A stretch of 64,000 bases of DNA, taken from contig JARCOQ010000007.1 in NCBI GenBank assembly GCA_029207755.1, positions 39,265,656-39,329,655 on the forward strand, written 5' to 3'. Shown here piece after piece: positions 11,601 through 23,126 of the stretch. The notes under the pieces are model-generated. The model saw only the letters and a program-made list of their open reading frames with translations. It did no database searches and had not been told where the DNA came from. The first letter of the stretch is position 1, and every line of letters starts with the position of its first letter. The translations under genes were made by a program, and so were the position numbers. This stretch comes from Chamaea fasciata (taxonomy: Eukaryota; Chordata; Aves; Passeriformes; Sylviidae).

Positions 11601-13737
11601 TGTGGCTTTGTAGACTACTTACTCTCTCGATGCCTATTGATCTTTTCTATTAACAGGTGTATTACCTTAGTCTTTCTACATTTAAAGTATGAATTGTAAT
11701 TGCAGGTGGCAGTACCTAACGAGCTGTATATCCAGAATTATTCTTAAGGGCTTTAATTGTCTGTTAACTGAGTATTAAACTGTAGTGTTATAATCCATGC
11801 AGTCTTGACAGGAAGAGAATTGGCTTATCTGATACACCCACCAAATCACAGACCAGGAAGTCCCAGAAAGATTTCAGGATGGAAGGACGTGTAAGCTTGG
11901 TTTAGTGTACAAAATGCCATATGCACCTCATTTTTCTAGAAGGTAGTTTTCAAGTTGTAGCTTGGAGTGTGTCAGTTTTCATCTGAACTCAAGAGTAGTT
12001 ACAGATTTTATGTGTTCTGAAATGCTGAATGTCATGGCTTCAAGTAACGTCTAGTAAGGGATGGAGTGCAGCACAAATAAGCAGTGGGAAAACACAGGCT
12101 TCCCCTTTCTCAAGGAGTTCTGATACTTCAGTGCATTTGCTGCTTCAATATCCTGTCTGCCTCTGCTTCTCTACAACAGAGTAATTTTTATTCTCATCAG
12201 CAGTTTCCAACAATGTTTCCTTCCCTTCAGAGAATGTTGTGGTTTAATGTGCTGTCTTTTTTGAAGGACAAACAGAAGTTCAAATGCCTTATTAAAGATG
12301 TTAAACAATGTTCTACCAAAAAAAAGAAACCCTTAATACTGAATAACTGAGTAAATGTTACTGGTCTACATGTTTTGACTAATTCCAGGTTTCAAATTGC
12401 CTTTGGAAGCTATTTTAGTTTTTTCAATTGGTTACACTTTTTTGTAACATTGAATAATGTTTCTGATATTGAGCTTGTGTGATTCACTGTTGTGCATTTA
12501 CTGCACAGGTTTAAATGGCTGGTACTGGAGTCAGTGTGGAAATTTTCTGACCACTGTTGCAGAGCACCATGTTAACAGGGTTTATGAAAACAACAGGATG
12601 GTGGGTTCAGTTGCTAAGGACTAGATTATTTCAGGGTGTTTCAGGTTATATTCCCAGCCGCAATGTATTTTTGACTGTGAAAATAGAGGAGCTTTGTTGC
12701 TGCATACAAAGCTGTGATGTAATTGATAGTTTATTGTTTGTTAGAAGAAACTTCCTACTTTGTTAAGCAGTGCCATTAATTGTTAGCATTCCTAGGTCTA
12801 AGCAGCTCAGTGTAATATGAATGTTAGTGTGTGATAACTTTGAAGTTTTCTAAAAGCTGAATACTCCAATTAATATTGCGCTACAGAAATAGTGTAAAAT
12901 GGTAGTGTACTATTAGCACCATAAAGCAGTAGTGTTTCTAGTAATTGATACATTTTTCTTCAAGGTCCCCTCTATCCTGAAACAGTGTCAGAGCTGTGGA
13001 TAGGAATGAGAACATAAAATAGCTGACAACTTCAAGACTAAATTTGATGGAAGAGTTTGTATTTTCTGAGTATTTAGTGCAGATAGCTTAGGGGTAGGAA
13101 ATCATTGAAACATTTTCTTATCCCTTTCCCACAATGGTGAGTGGAGATCAAAGGAAAAATGCCTTGTTCTCTTTTCACTCAAGTAAAGTGGACAAAAGAA
13201 CAATAGTTTTTCCCCTTTTCCAAGAATGAAGTAGAGATGCTTTATGTAAGGAATGTACCATGTATGCCCTCTGCTTGTCTTTTGAAGTGTTTCCATCACA
13301 TGCTCCCTTCTAGCTTTAATTTAAGAAGGCTGTTGGTGGTTTGGTTGTTTTAGAACCTTTATACTTTGCACTGATGATACCATTACTTGCTGTTTTTTTC
13401 TTTAGCCCTGATGCACAGATAAGCTGGAATTCTCCAAGAATGTGTTTTTTCCACAATGCTCCACTTGGAGTTCTTGTCAGAGTAGATGTTACACAGATTG
13501 TTTGTTGAGTATAAGCTGAAACATGACTTTGGATTAAGGGCATACCTCTTCAAATTCCTGTTCTTTAGGGTGATGTCTTTGTTCTTGGAACAGCTTCTTT
13601 ATATTTTATTCAAAGGAAACCTGAACATAATTTTTCTGCAGACAGTAGGTATTAGAGATGCCCTCCAGCAAAACTAATTTCAAAACCAATACATTTACAG
13701 ATAGATTTCTGGAACATCTTTGATTTCTCAGGAAAGT

Positions 13738-13805
13738 AATGGTCTAGTGATTAGGCCCCACGTATAAGACTCGGGTTCAGCTGCTGATTATATAGAAATC
13801 ACTGT
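13738..13805 (+). repeat. Possible relic of a tRNA-derived SINE
   Basis: The sequence has a pol III A-box-like stretch (TCTAGTGATTAGG) followed about 25 nt later by a B-box-like GGGTTCAGCTGC. This is the layout of tRNA-derived SINE heads. No cloverleaf can be folded with confidence and there is no clear tail, so it is at best an old, decayed copy. It could be chance. Confidence 0.25.
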
Positions 13806-16414
13806 GGTACAACAGGGTAAACATATGCATTTAATGTATGTCCAAGATCTTAAAAATGAGTTTCCCTTGTCAAAGAAGAATTTCTCTGAGACTACGTGTA
13901 TTTGTGATGGGATCAAATGCTGCAGCAGTGGTGCATTAGTAAAATACAGAGATCTTTGTTATGGAGGTTATTCAGTCCTGTTTTTTTTTCTCCTGGTTCA
14001 GGCAGTTTTTATTAGATGGGAGTATTCTATAATATGGCAAATGTGAGATGTTCAAAGCTTGGAAATAGGTTCTCAAGATTCAAAGTAATAAAAGTCATAT
14101 CTTCCATGATTTTTGAAATGCACTGTCAGTTATCATGTTTGTAACTTTCTTGTAATAGAGAAGCAATAGTGGCTTTTTCTTGCGACTTGTTATGCTGGTT
14201 GAAAAAGTTGGTTTTGGTCTGGGTGATGAATGACTGTTACCTTCTTAGATTTGTCTAACTGGAGGAGTGAATTAGTGTTGCTTTTCTTCCTTTGACTTAT
14301 TTCTTAAAAGATACTTGTTTAAAGAAACAAAATTTGTCTGGCATGACATTTGATTCAGTGTAAAAGTCAACTTGTATTTTCCAAACATCTGACATCAAGA
14401 GAACTATATTGTTAAAAGTGCTTTGGCTGTGGACATATTGTGTAATATTCTACACCATGAAACTCTACATTCTATGTGGAGCCCTTTGGTGCTATCAAAA
14501 CAGTATAGCCAAAGCTGTAGAACTTCTACCAACTTCTGATAGGCTTTGGTCTTTATTATCAATGCAGATACTGAATGGTCCAGGAAATGCAAAATGCAAC
14601 ATCTTCACTTCTTTAAAACCATGTTTTAAAAGAGCCTTCCAGTGTGCCATGCTACTCAGATTATTTCAATTACTCCATTAATTCTGATCCTTCTTTGAAT
14701 TCTAGTATGCTTTAAGAGATGTCTGCCTTTCTACTTCAGTAGTTGCAGTTACTAAGGTATCATTGCAAATAAAAGTAGTTCCATTCTAATGAAAGTTATT
14801 GGAAGTAGATATTTTTCATTATTGTTGTTTGTCTTTGCATGTGCAATAGTACTCACATTCATCGCTTCAGTTCTGTAGAACAGAAATTAACTCAAGTCTC
14901 ACTCTATCTGCTATAAAGCTTTCAACTTTGTCCTTTGGAATCTATCTATGATAAACTCCGTGAATCTTTGACTTTAGTTCAAAGGTGATTATAAGTCATG
15001 CTTGATAGCCTATGCTATGTATAGGATTTGCACCCAAAGGAAAAGAATATTTGGTATGAATATGATTTATTATTCAAATTGCTAGAAGAACAAAGAACAG
15101 AGATCAGAACAGGGTTTGTTAGCACTTAAGCCTTGAAAAATGCTTGTAGTGACTAGGCAACACAATGAGCAGTGCTCAGAATAACTTGAAAATTTCAAAT
15201 GCAGTTTTAACGGAGTAGCTGAGATGTTACTTCCATGCATAGACTTGGACTAAGTTTGGTATCTCTATGAAACTGAAGTCAGTGCCATTTTCAGAGCTAT
15301 TTTCACAAATTAAGTAAAATTGTAGAGACCTCAAGATGTGGGTCTGATTGTTCTCCCCCACAAACCTACTTAAGTATGTAAATTTAGATGTCAGAATACC
15401 TCACTTTTCCAATTTTAGGTGAATGGGCTCCATGTTGCCAGGCTCAAAAAGAGACTGTTAAACTTTCTAGGCCTACTGTTGGGTTTTGCTCCATGTTCTC
15501 TGTTTGGTGTGCGACTAGGTAAGACTAACTAAGACTATGTAAGACTTCTGACCAGTTGGATAAAAATGTCCTTTTTTCCTTTTTTTTTTTCTTTTTTAAA
15601 TTTGAAAAACACTTAGTATATAGATAAGTCCTTCCAATATAAATTACTTTTCTATTCCTTCTCACCAATCTGTTTTGTAGAGACTTGAGAATGAAAAAAA
15701 GGGGCAGCATTAGTCAGGAGTGACAGGGGGTGCTATCTGCACTGTATTCCTTGGTGCTCTCCAGTGGATTAGATAACAGCAGAGACAGCTGGTGTAACAG
15801 GTCACAGGATAGGCTGCCTGACTATCAGGTCATGTGGCAAAAGAAGGGGCCAAAGTGTTAGATTGCAAGCGGGGGACATGTCGTCTCTGTGAAGTTTTTG
15901 TTTGCAGGCCACTGCTGGTTAAGGTGACCCTGGCTCACTTTGTGCCCTTTTTTGGTGGCTCTGTCAATCAGGCTAAGCACCAGTGTCTGGCAGGTTTGAG
16001 ATGTGGAGCAGAAGGAAGGGGAAATTATGCTGCAAGTAGGATACAGCTTACGTTTGTGGAAAGAGAACAGTGACCTCTACATGAGTCATACTCAGGACTG
16101 AGGAGGGGCAGGCTTACTAGGAACCGTATGACTGTAAAATCATGTTGGGAAGGAATGCAGATTCTTGGGGCGCTATCAAGAAGGCAGGGAGAAGAGGCTC
16201 CCTCATGCAGGACAGTGGGAAAGGAAAAGTGAAGCGCTTTTTTTATAGGTTAACAGGATATATTGTGTTAGGTCACCGAAGAAGTGTGGGACAATGATAT
16301 GAAACCTTTGAAGCAAAGCCTGCTTCTGATGCAAAGAAAGAAGATGGAGACTTTTTTTTTTTTTTTTTACAAAAAGTCACATGTAAAAGAAAATGAGTAC
16401 TACATTTAGGGGAG

Positions 16415-16615
16415 ATTCTGATTAGACCAAAGAGGAAAATATTTCACAGTGAGAGCAATTGACCATTGGAACAATCTCCCCATAATGTGGTGGATGCCGA
16501 AATGTTTTGACACTTCTAAGAGTCATGTGGACCGTCTTAGACCATGCTTTTACCAAGAAAAGTTGGACCAGATAAACCTTAAGGCCGCCTCCCAACCTGG
16601 TATTCTGATTCTCTG
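16415..16615 (+). mobile_element. CR1-type LINE, 3' end fragment
   Basis: The stretch contains phrases typical of avian CR1 3' ends: an ACCATTGGAACAATCTCCCC-like segment, then GTGGTGGATGCC, then GTTGGACCAGATAA, CTCCCAACCTGGTATTC and a short terminal repeat ATTCTGATTCTCTG. That is the usual CR1 ending with an ATTCTRTG-like octamer. It is 5'-truncated, as most CR1 copies are. A T17 run lies just upstream. It has no coding capacity. Confidence 0.75.
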
Positions 16616-17149
16616 CAGGTTTTCATCTATAGCAAAACTTAATGCCTGTAGAACTGTTGTACATCTCCCTGCACAATTACTACTTTAAAGCATAACATAT
16701 TTGAGAAAAAAATATTTATAACTACATATTGGATACTAGGTTGCTAAGAAACGGTATTTTTTAAAAAGCGGGGCATGTCATTTCCTTAGCTTTGCTATAT
16801 TGCTCTGTGATTCATGATGCAGAGATAGCATATGGATTTTCTAGTTGTCTTACAAGCCTGAAAACTGCCAGGCACCTTTAAGACTTTGGAGCCAAGTAGG
16901 CATTCCCCATGCTAAAAGATGGATTGTACTTAGATCTTGTGCATGAGAAAGCTCCAAAAGAGTATGTGGAAAACATTTGTGTTCTGAGTTCTCATTGACC
17001 AGCTATAAATTTTCTAAAACGTATCAGTGCACAGAAAAGAAGTAGTTAAATAAACAAACAAAAAAAGCTAGAACACTGTCAGTAGCTAGGTTAGCATTAA
17101 TGCAAAACAATACAAGCATAAAATTGATAGTCCATCTATCATGTTAAGG

Positions 17150-18050
17150 GTATAGAGATTGACAGAAAATAACACCCCCTGCATTCCAGCTGGTCCTTAG
17201 AGATCAGAGGGTCTGAATGTGGCCAGGCTTGGTTTATGATTATAATCAATTTGGCACTATAGGTCTGGTTGTGTTCAATAAGAACTTTCATAACTTTCAC
17301 TTTTCACAAATCCACAAATAGTGCAATTTACCAATCCAAAACTACAGATCAAGCTGTGCTCAGTGAGAACCTTCACTGTCCCAGATTCACACATAGCACA
17401 CATAGTTTGGTTTATTGAAACAACAGAAACACAGACTTGGAATTGCTGTTGATAAACAGCACTAGATGTGACAGAGCTCTAATGATAGCAATAATATTGT
17501 GTTAGCCTGGGTAATAACTATAATCCTATGCAGAAGCTTACCAAGCAGGCATCCTGCTTGTGAAGAGAGGAGAGTAACCCACCAAGTGACCCCAAGATCT
17601 TTTTGGGTCGTTTGCTAAGTACATGAAAATTCTATCTGGCTTACATACAGTCCCATTTTTATTCTCCTCCTTCTTTACATGTAGCATAATCTAGGTGGAA
17701 GATTGAGTAATATAGTCATGTATGCGGCAGCATGTACTTCAATAATCTTATTAGCACCCTCAGGGTGTGTGCTTTAATACTTAAATATTTAAACCCTCAC
17801 TCAGGCAAAAGTTACCTTCTTGCCCATGGTGTCTTTCAAAGTTCTAGTCATATGACTTTGTTCTGTTCAGGTCTTCAGAACCAAAACAAGACCATCCTCT
17901 CTCCACAGGGCCTCCTCCTTTGGCCCACTCATCCTTTATTGATGTCAGCTATGCAGAACTCCATCTGTAAAGATAATGTAGAAGGAATGTGGTGTAGGCT
18001 GTAGATAGTAGGCTGTCTTAGCCCTTGCCAGGCTTCCTGGTCATCACACT
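17150..18050. repeat. Possible degraded repeat with internal duplication
   Basis: Two segments of about 60-70 bp resemble each other. One is around 17255-17320 (GGTCTGGTTGTGTTCAATAA then GAACTTTCA and ACAAATCCACA). The other is around 17345-17402 (GATCAAGCTGTGCTCAGTGA then GAACCTTCA and ACACATAGCACA). A GTTTATTG at 17409, the reverse of a CAATAAAC-type signal, would fit a minus-strand LTR. I cannot assign a family and the boundaries are guesses. Confidence 0.2.
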
Positions 18051-18256
18051 ACACCATTTTAAAATCAGATGAAAGAGGTACATTAAAAATGCATTCATGA
18101 TCCAGAAATAATCCTAATACAACTGCTGTTGAATTTCCCCAGGCACAATCTTCTACAAACTCAGTACAGAAGAATCTATTTGATAGAGGCTAAATTTTGA
18201 TTTGACCAGAACTGCTTTCTTTGTATTCAAAACATCAGCTTAGCTATCAGAACATA

Positions 18257-18269
18257 GTTAATTATTAAT
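18257..18269 (+). promoter_or_regulatory. HNF1-like site upstream of the long MIA2 form
   Basis: GTTAATTATTAAT matches the HNF1 consensus GTTAATNATTAAC at 12 of 13 positions and lies 206 bp before the MIA2 start codon. Human MIA2 (the SH3-containing form) is known as a hepatocyte-expressed gene driven by HNF1, so the position makes sense. Binding in this species is inference. Confidence 0.6.
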
Positions 18270-18474
18270 GCATGTGTATAATCAGGACACCTGACTCTGC
18301 AGATTGTTAGCAAGTTAGCATAGTGTACTTCTGTTTAAGCAGATCAGAGAAGGAAAATAGGATTGAAAGTTTACTTGCAACGTTTTGTTAGGCTAAGAAA
18401 AATGTAGACTATTCTTGCTAACTGCACATCTATGCAGTTTCCACAGTTTCAGTGCATTCTGGATTTAATATAAA

Positions 18475-21400
18475 ATGTCAAGGATCTTGGATCAGAGAAT
18501 TCTGTTGTTAGTAATTTCATTTTCAGCAAGTGTGCAGAGTACAAAGGTACTTTCAGAATGGAAGAAGTGCGGTGATCCGGAATGTGAGAGTAAGTAAAAA
18601 CTGGGTTTTTTTCAAAGGGTGTCTGTGGTGTATATGCAGCTATTAGGAATCATAATGTCAAAATTAGCAATGGAACAGACTGAAAATGAATAGCCATAGC
18701 AAATTTTCATTGTAAACATACTAAGTTTAAGAGCAATAAGCTTAAACTTTTAAAACAAAAAGGGAAAAAAAAAAAGACTTGCTGGATTGTTGTGTAAGGT
18801 TATACAGATCAAAGTTCAGTAAAAATACTTTTGAATAGCAAGTTTTCCTCAGGTGTCCCCAAAACAGGCAGTATAAAACAGCTTTAAAGTATTTTTACTC
18901 ATTCTTTACAGGTACAAAATAAAATAAACAAAATATAAATAAAATTAAAATGGTAGGTTATAAACTGAGAAAGAAGACTCTATCATCTGTTTATAGTACA
19001 TTCACAGGCCATTCTGCAGAATTCTTGGGGTTTTTTCTACTGTAGGCAAACTGGTTTGGGATTTATTTTGTAATCCTCCTTACAAAGCACTCCGTTAATA
19101 TTTCCCCTTTACTTATTTTGTCTTCTTTAACATGAAGTAAGTGCTGTAACTAGTCATGTGGTTCTCAAAGAGTAAATAACTCTGCAGGAAGCAGAGCCAT
19201 TGAATCACAAGTGGGCAAATATGTCCTGTTTATTATCCACTGATTACCACTGTGAAACCTGTCATAATCATAGCTGAAGCTGTTTCTAAGCTGTTTCTAT
19301 TGGTTTGGTATACTTAAGTGTTGTATTTTCAATCTTCCACTTCCCCTGAAGTGGAAGAGACCTTAGATTGCCTCTGATGATGGATTTCTATTTTCTTGTG
19401 GAGTCATACCAGCTTCAGTAGGTTCTGGACGTTCAGAGATGTCTGTCTTTGTGGAACTGCATGTGAAATGGGCTCCAAACTGACCAAAGCACATCAGTAG
19501 TGGTATCTTTGGAGAGACAGGGGTGGAGACAAAGAAAACTTAAAATAATTCAAACTGAATTGGAAGCTTCCATTTTAGCAACATGTTTAAGGTTTATATT
19601 CCTAAAATTTACATATATTCATTGTAAGAGAAATGTATTCAAAACAGAGGACAAAATCCCTGAAATAATTACTAGATTTAACTTAGAATTTCTAAAATAT
19701 AAAATTATAAATACGCCTGGGAAATACTTTTTAGCTGTTTAGATCTACTTTAGTAATTGAATTTGCTAATCCTCCAAATTTTTTTTTAATTCAAGCATTA
19801 AAACCTTGGATAACAAGCACTGGAAAACGTCCATAGAGGACAAGACCTTTTCCCCTTGATGTCTGCAGTACATTGGAAAGAAAGCAAGACAGGGCTGCTT
19901 TTTGTGTTTAGTTGATTTCCACTTGATGATATAAATGGATTAGTATCGCAACAAAGCACATACATTAAAATGTTGGCTACTGCAATTCATCAGTATTTGA
20001 TGTATATCATATTTCTTCATATGATAAAACCTGACTTCAGACAAAATGGATGCTGTATTTGTTTATTTCTTTCCACATATTATTCCAGAGGCAATGAGCC
20101 GAGTTCAAGCCACTACCGACTACTTAGGGCCTGACTGCCGATATCTTAACTTCACCACAGGGGAGGAGATCATCGTATACTCCAAACTTTCAAGGGAAAA
20201 TGAAAACTTGTGGACAGGAAGTGTAAGTACTTCAATCCAAAAGACTTTCCCCATACATATTTTAGATACAGTTATAGCATAAATAACTGCAGTCTACTTG
20301 CTTCCACGGATGTTCTATCTCTTTTGGAATATTAACCAGTCATAGATCAATACAGTATTTGGGAGATGGGTCATTGTTACTGTCTTTATACAGAAAGAGA
20401 AAACCAAATCTTGGCAAAGATCACTCATAGAGAAACAAAGTTAAGATCAGAATACAAGTTTTCTGTTTCCTTCATCTTACCATTTGGCTGTAATGATTTA
20501 ATCTGGTTCCCTTGAAAACACTCAGATCTATCAGGTCAGGTTCCTACCTACAGGTCTGTGGGTAAGACACCCAGTATTGGGACCTGACTTCACAGTTCAG
20601 TGCTTAAGGAAAGTTCCCAGAGAAGTTACCATGCATATATAATGACTCGGAACAAGTGTCAACAAAGTTAGAACAGTCATTTAAGAAGGAATGGATGTAT
20701 TGATCCAAATCAAGTTTTACTGCTAGTAAAACTGTGTAAGTGCTTCAAAACTACAAGAAATTAGTACATTTTTGGGGTGTCTTTTTTTTTAATATGTAAA
20801 TAATCTGTCACATTTATTGCTAAAAAGTGAAATTCTGTCTTCCTTTTTTTTTTTTTTTCATCCAAGCGTATCTTTGCAGGTACCTCACTATTCCTAGCTT
20901 TCCAAGATGTATCCCTCCATTAAAGGCTAACTGCAATGGTTTGATGTAAAGATAGCAGTGGTTTCTTGGCCAGAGGGACTTGATTCTTCTGGGCCCTATC
21001 ATTATTTTATTTTCTGCGGTGTTGCCATCTTCATTGTAATTTTCTCTTGAGCTGCAGCTAGTCTCATATCTGAATTTCATATCCTACTTTTCTTCCAACT
21101 TAATATGGGTCATTAGTTATTAAGGCATAACATTTTTCCCATTTGAGACAATGGGAAATTTGCAGCCAATTTTAGTAGGAGCTCGCTGCGACCATCAGCA
21201 CACACAGCACTATCTTCAGCTGAAGCAGTTTTAAGGCTACTGCTTTGGTACTGCACAAAATCATGTTCATAAAAATAATACAGAATATAATAGCACGGAG
21301 TAATATACTTCCCCTTGCTTTCTGAGATGGCAAGGGGAACACCTCTGTGAAGGAAAAACAAACCAAAATTTGGACAAAACAGAATTAAGGAGATAGGGGG

Positions 21401-23126
21401 CTATTCTATAAACTTACTGTTCATCCATACTTCTCCAACACATATGCACGTACCTAACATATATATCACTGAAGTTTAAATGCTCTTACTAGTTTTCTCT
21501 CTTTTACAGAAAGGAAAGGATTTTGGCTATTTCCCAAGAGATGCTGTGAAGGTTGAGGAAGTTTTAATTGGAGAAGAAGTTGAAGTGCTCACTAAGGTAA
21601 ACTAACATCACCAGATTTTCCAATGTAGTTTACAGCAATTGAAAATCTAATATCCAGTTAGAAATTCAACTGCTGATGGACATTTTATTTCAGATTATTC
21701 AATACGTGTTTTTATAATTGTTCCATTTGCGTGTTTATTGTCCTCTGAAATAATTTCTGTATAATTAAAGATATAGAACTTTTAGGAATTATATAATTAA
21801 TTACAGTTCTTTGTGTAAAGTTATAACAGAAAGAACGATGATACATTTTGCTGCACTAGATGATGATATAGAAAATTGCACATTGGAACATTTTAAAAGT
21901 TAATATTATTCTTTTAGGAAACTGATTTCCTTTGTCTTCATGAAGATAAGTACACTTTTGAAAGTGAAGATAATGCATTATATGATCACAACAAAGACAG
22001 TGAATATTCATCGTCTGATGCAGAATCAAAGCTGCATGAAAATGAACTCTTAAAATATACAAGAGACCCCATAAAAAATGAAGAAAGAACTGAATCAGTT
22101 TCTGAAAATGACTCAGAGGAATCTCAGATTCAGGAGTCTGTAAACCAAAAGCTGGTTAGAAAAGATGATACCGAAGAGCCACAAATGCAAAACAGTCTCC
22201 CAGTAGAACCTGTTCAAACTCAGTCTAGCTGGATTTCAGGATGGTTCACCACAGAAAGTGAAAATGATGAAGAGTCCTCAAAAGTTGTTACTGAATCTTC
22301 AGAGGGAAATAAATACCAAGGCAGAAAAATAGAAGTAGCAGCTGAAAATGATTTACAGGAGCCAAATGATAAGGAGGAACAAGAACCCCCTGCATCTGGT
22401 TGGTTTCAAGGTGGTCTGACAAGTTTTCTGTATTTTGGTGAAGAGAATGAAGATGTTGATTTGGCATCAGAAAAAAATGATCCACAAAACCACGATGTCT
22501 CTGGTGTGCCTGAGCATTCTAGTACTGAACAGGAAACTACAGTCACCAATGTATTGTCAGAAGAACAAAAGAGTGAAAGCAAAGAATCTGAATCAAATTG
22601 GTTTAATTTGGGTTTAAGTGATGTTCTTAATTTTGGCCATGCTGAGGAAGCTACAATTGCTGCAGAGGACCAGAGGAGGAGAGAAACAATGGATCAAGCA
22701 AAGAAGAATGAGGAAGAGCAGACTTTAGACCTGAAAGAATTACATATGAAAGAACCAAAGGAAACAGTTAATGCGGTGACAGATGAAGATGAGAATTATG
22801 TACAAGAAATAACAGATTCAAACAGTAGCAGGCCAAATCCTGGGGAGATACCAGCAAGTGCCCATACTCTCAATGACACCAAAAACACGTCAACTAGCAC
22901 AGAATCATCTTTTGATACATTAACATGTGACAAAGAGAAGCCAATTGAACCTTACAGTTCAGAAGAAGACTTGGTATCAAAAAGCCAACTGCTGAGAAAC
23001 ACTGAAGCTGAAAAGAAAAATCAGGAGTCAGAAAATAGACATGGCCAATCAGGTTGGTATACAAGTATCTATAATAGTTTTATTAATTATAATATGGACA
23101 AACATGATAATCAACAGGAACATTAA
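18475..23126 (+). CDS. MIA2: MIA2, upstream unit: signal peptide, SH3 domain and luminal region (exons 1-4)
   Basis: This is the luminal half of MIA2/TALI, the ER-exit-site receptor that works with TANGO1 (MIA3) to load bulky cargo such as lipoproteins into COPII carriers. Exons: 18475-18589, 20089-20222, 21510-21596 and 21918-23126 (to TAA). They join in phase. Residues 1-21 form a signal peptide with hydrophobic core ILLLVISFSASV. Residues about 30-112 form the MIA-type SH3 domain, with CGDPEC, DYLGPDCRYLNF, GKDFGYFPRDAV and ETDFLCL; the paired cysteines of the family are visible. The rest is acidic and Ser-rich, with four Trp motifs. Read to its stop, the product is a secreted or luminal protein of about 513 residues (38.3 + 44.7 + 29 + 402). 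In human, transcripts also continue to the membrane exon; whether exon 4 is spliced onward here is unresolved. The sequence after the stop looks like decayed coding DNA. Confidence 0.88.
18590..21917 (+). other. MIA2: MIA2 introns 1-3
   Basis: Introns 18590-20088, 20223-21509 and 21597-21917 are AT-rich. Each acceptor is preceded by a fair polypyrimidine tract. I see no repeat family or RNA gene in them. Confidence 0.6.
21918..23126 (+). CDS. MIA2: MIA2 exon 4: acidic luminal region with SGWF-type repeats
   Basis: There are 402 codons from the acceptor at 21916-21917 to TAA at 23124-23126. Four spaced motifs share a Trp-aromatic core followed by a hydrophobic FG-like segment. They are SSWISGWFTTE (about 22224-22257), SGWFQGGLTSFLYFGEE (about 22394-22445), SNWFNLGLSDVLNFGHAEE (about 22593-22650) and SGWYTSIYNSFINYN (about 23049-23096). 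Human MIA2 has comparable GWF-GGFTSYLGFG-like segments, so they are ancient. Between them the sequence is Glu/Asp/Ser/Asn-rich and looks disordered. No strong splice donor precedes the stop. Weak phase-1 candidates that would join exon 5 in frame are after 23052 (TCAG/GTTGGT) and after 23064 (ACAA/GTATCT). Confidence 0.85.
   Translation, partial: ETDFLCLHEDKYTFESEDNALYDHNKDSEYSSSDAESKLHENELLKYTRDPIKNEERTESVSENDSEESQIQESVNQKLVRKDDTEEPQMQNSLPVEPVQTQSSWISGWFTTESENDEESSKVVTESSEGNKYQGRKIEVAAENDLQEPNDKEEQEPPASGWFQGGLTSFLYFGEENEDVDLASEKNDPQNHDVSGVPEHSSTEQETTVTNVLSEEQKSESKESESNWFNLGLSDVLNFGHAEEATIAAEDQRRRETMDQAKKNEEEQTLDLKELHMKEPKETVNAVTDEDENYVQEITDSNSSRPNPGEIPASAHTLNDTKNTSTSTESSFDTLTCDKEKPIEPYSSEEDLVSKSQLLRNTEAEKKNQESENRHGQSGWYTSIYNSFINYNMDKHDNQQEH

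Larger units (their letters stand above)
11601..18256. other. PNN-MIA2 intergenic region
   Basis: About 6.7 kb of AT-rich sequence without a supportable gene. Contents I can name: a possible SINE relic near 13.74 kb, a T17 run at 16352-16368, a CR1 fragment at about 16.4-16.6 kb, and a 17.15-18.05 kb stretch with an imperfect internal duplication. No open frame longer than about 90 codons shows protein-like composition. Confidence 0.55.

Noticed and set aside
15715..16330. Upstream part of a larger transposon joined to the CR1 fragment at 16.4 kb
   Set aside because: The sequence looks somewhat repeat-like, but I could not match it to a family or find boundaries, so it is left unannotated.
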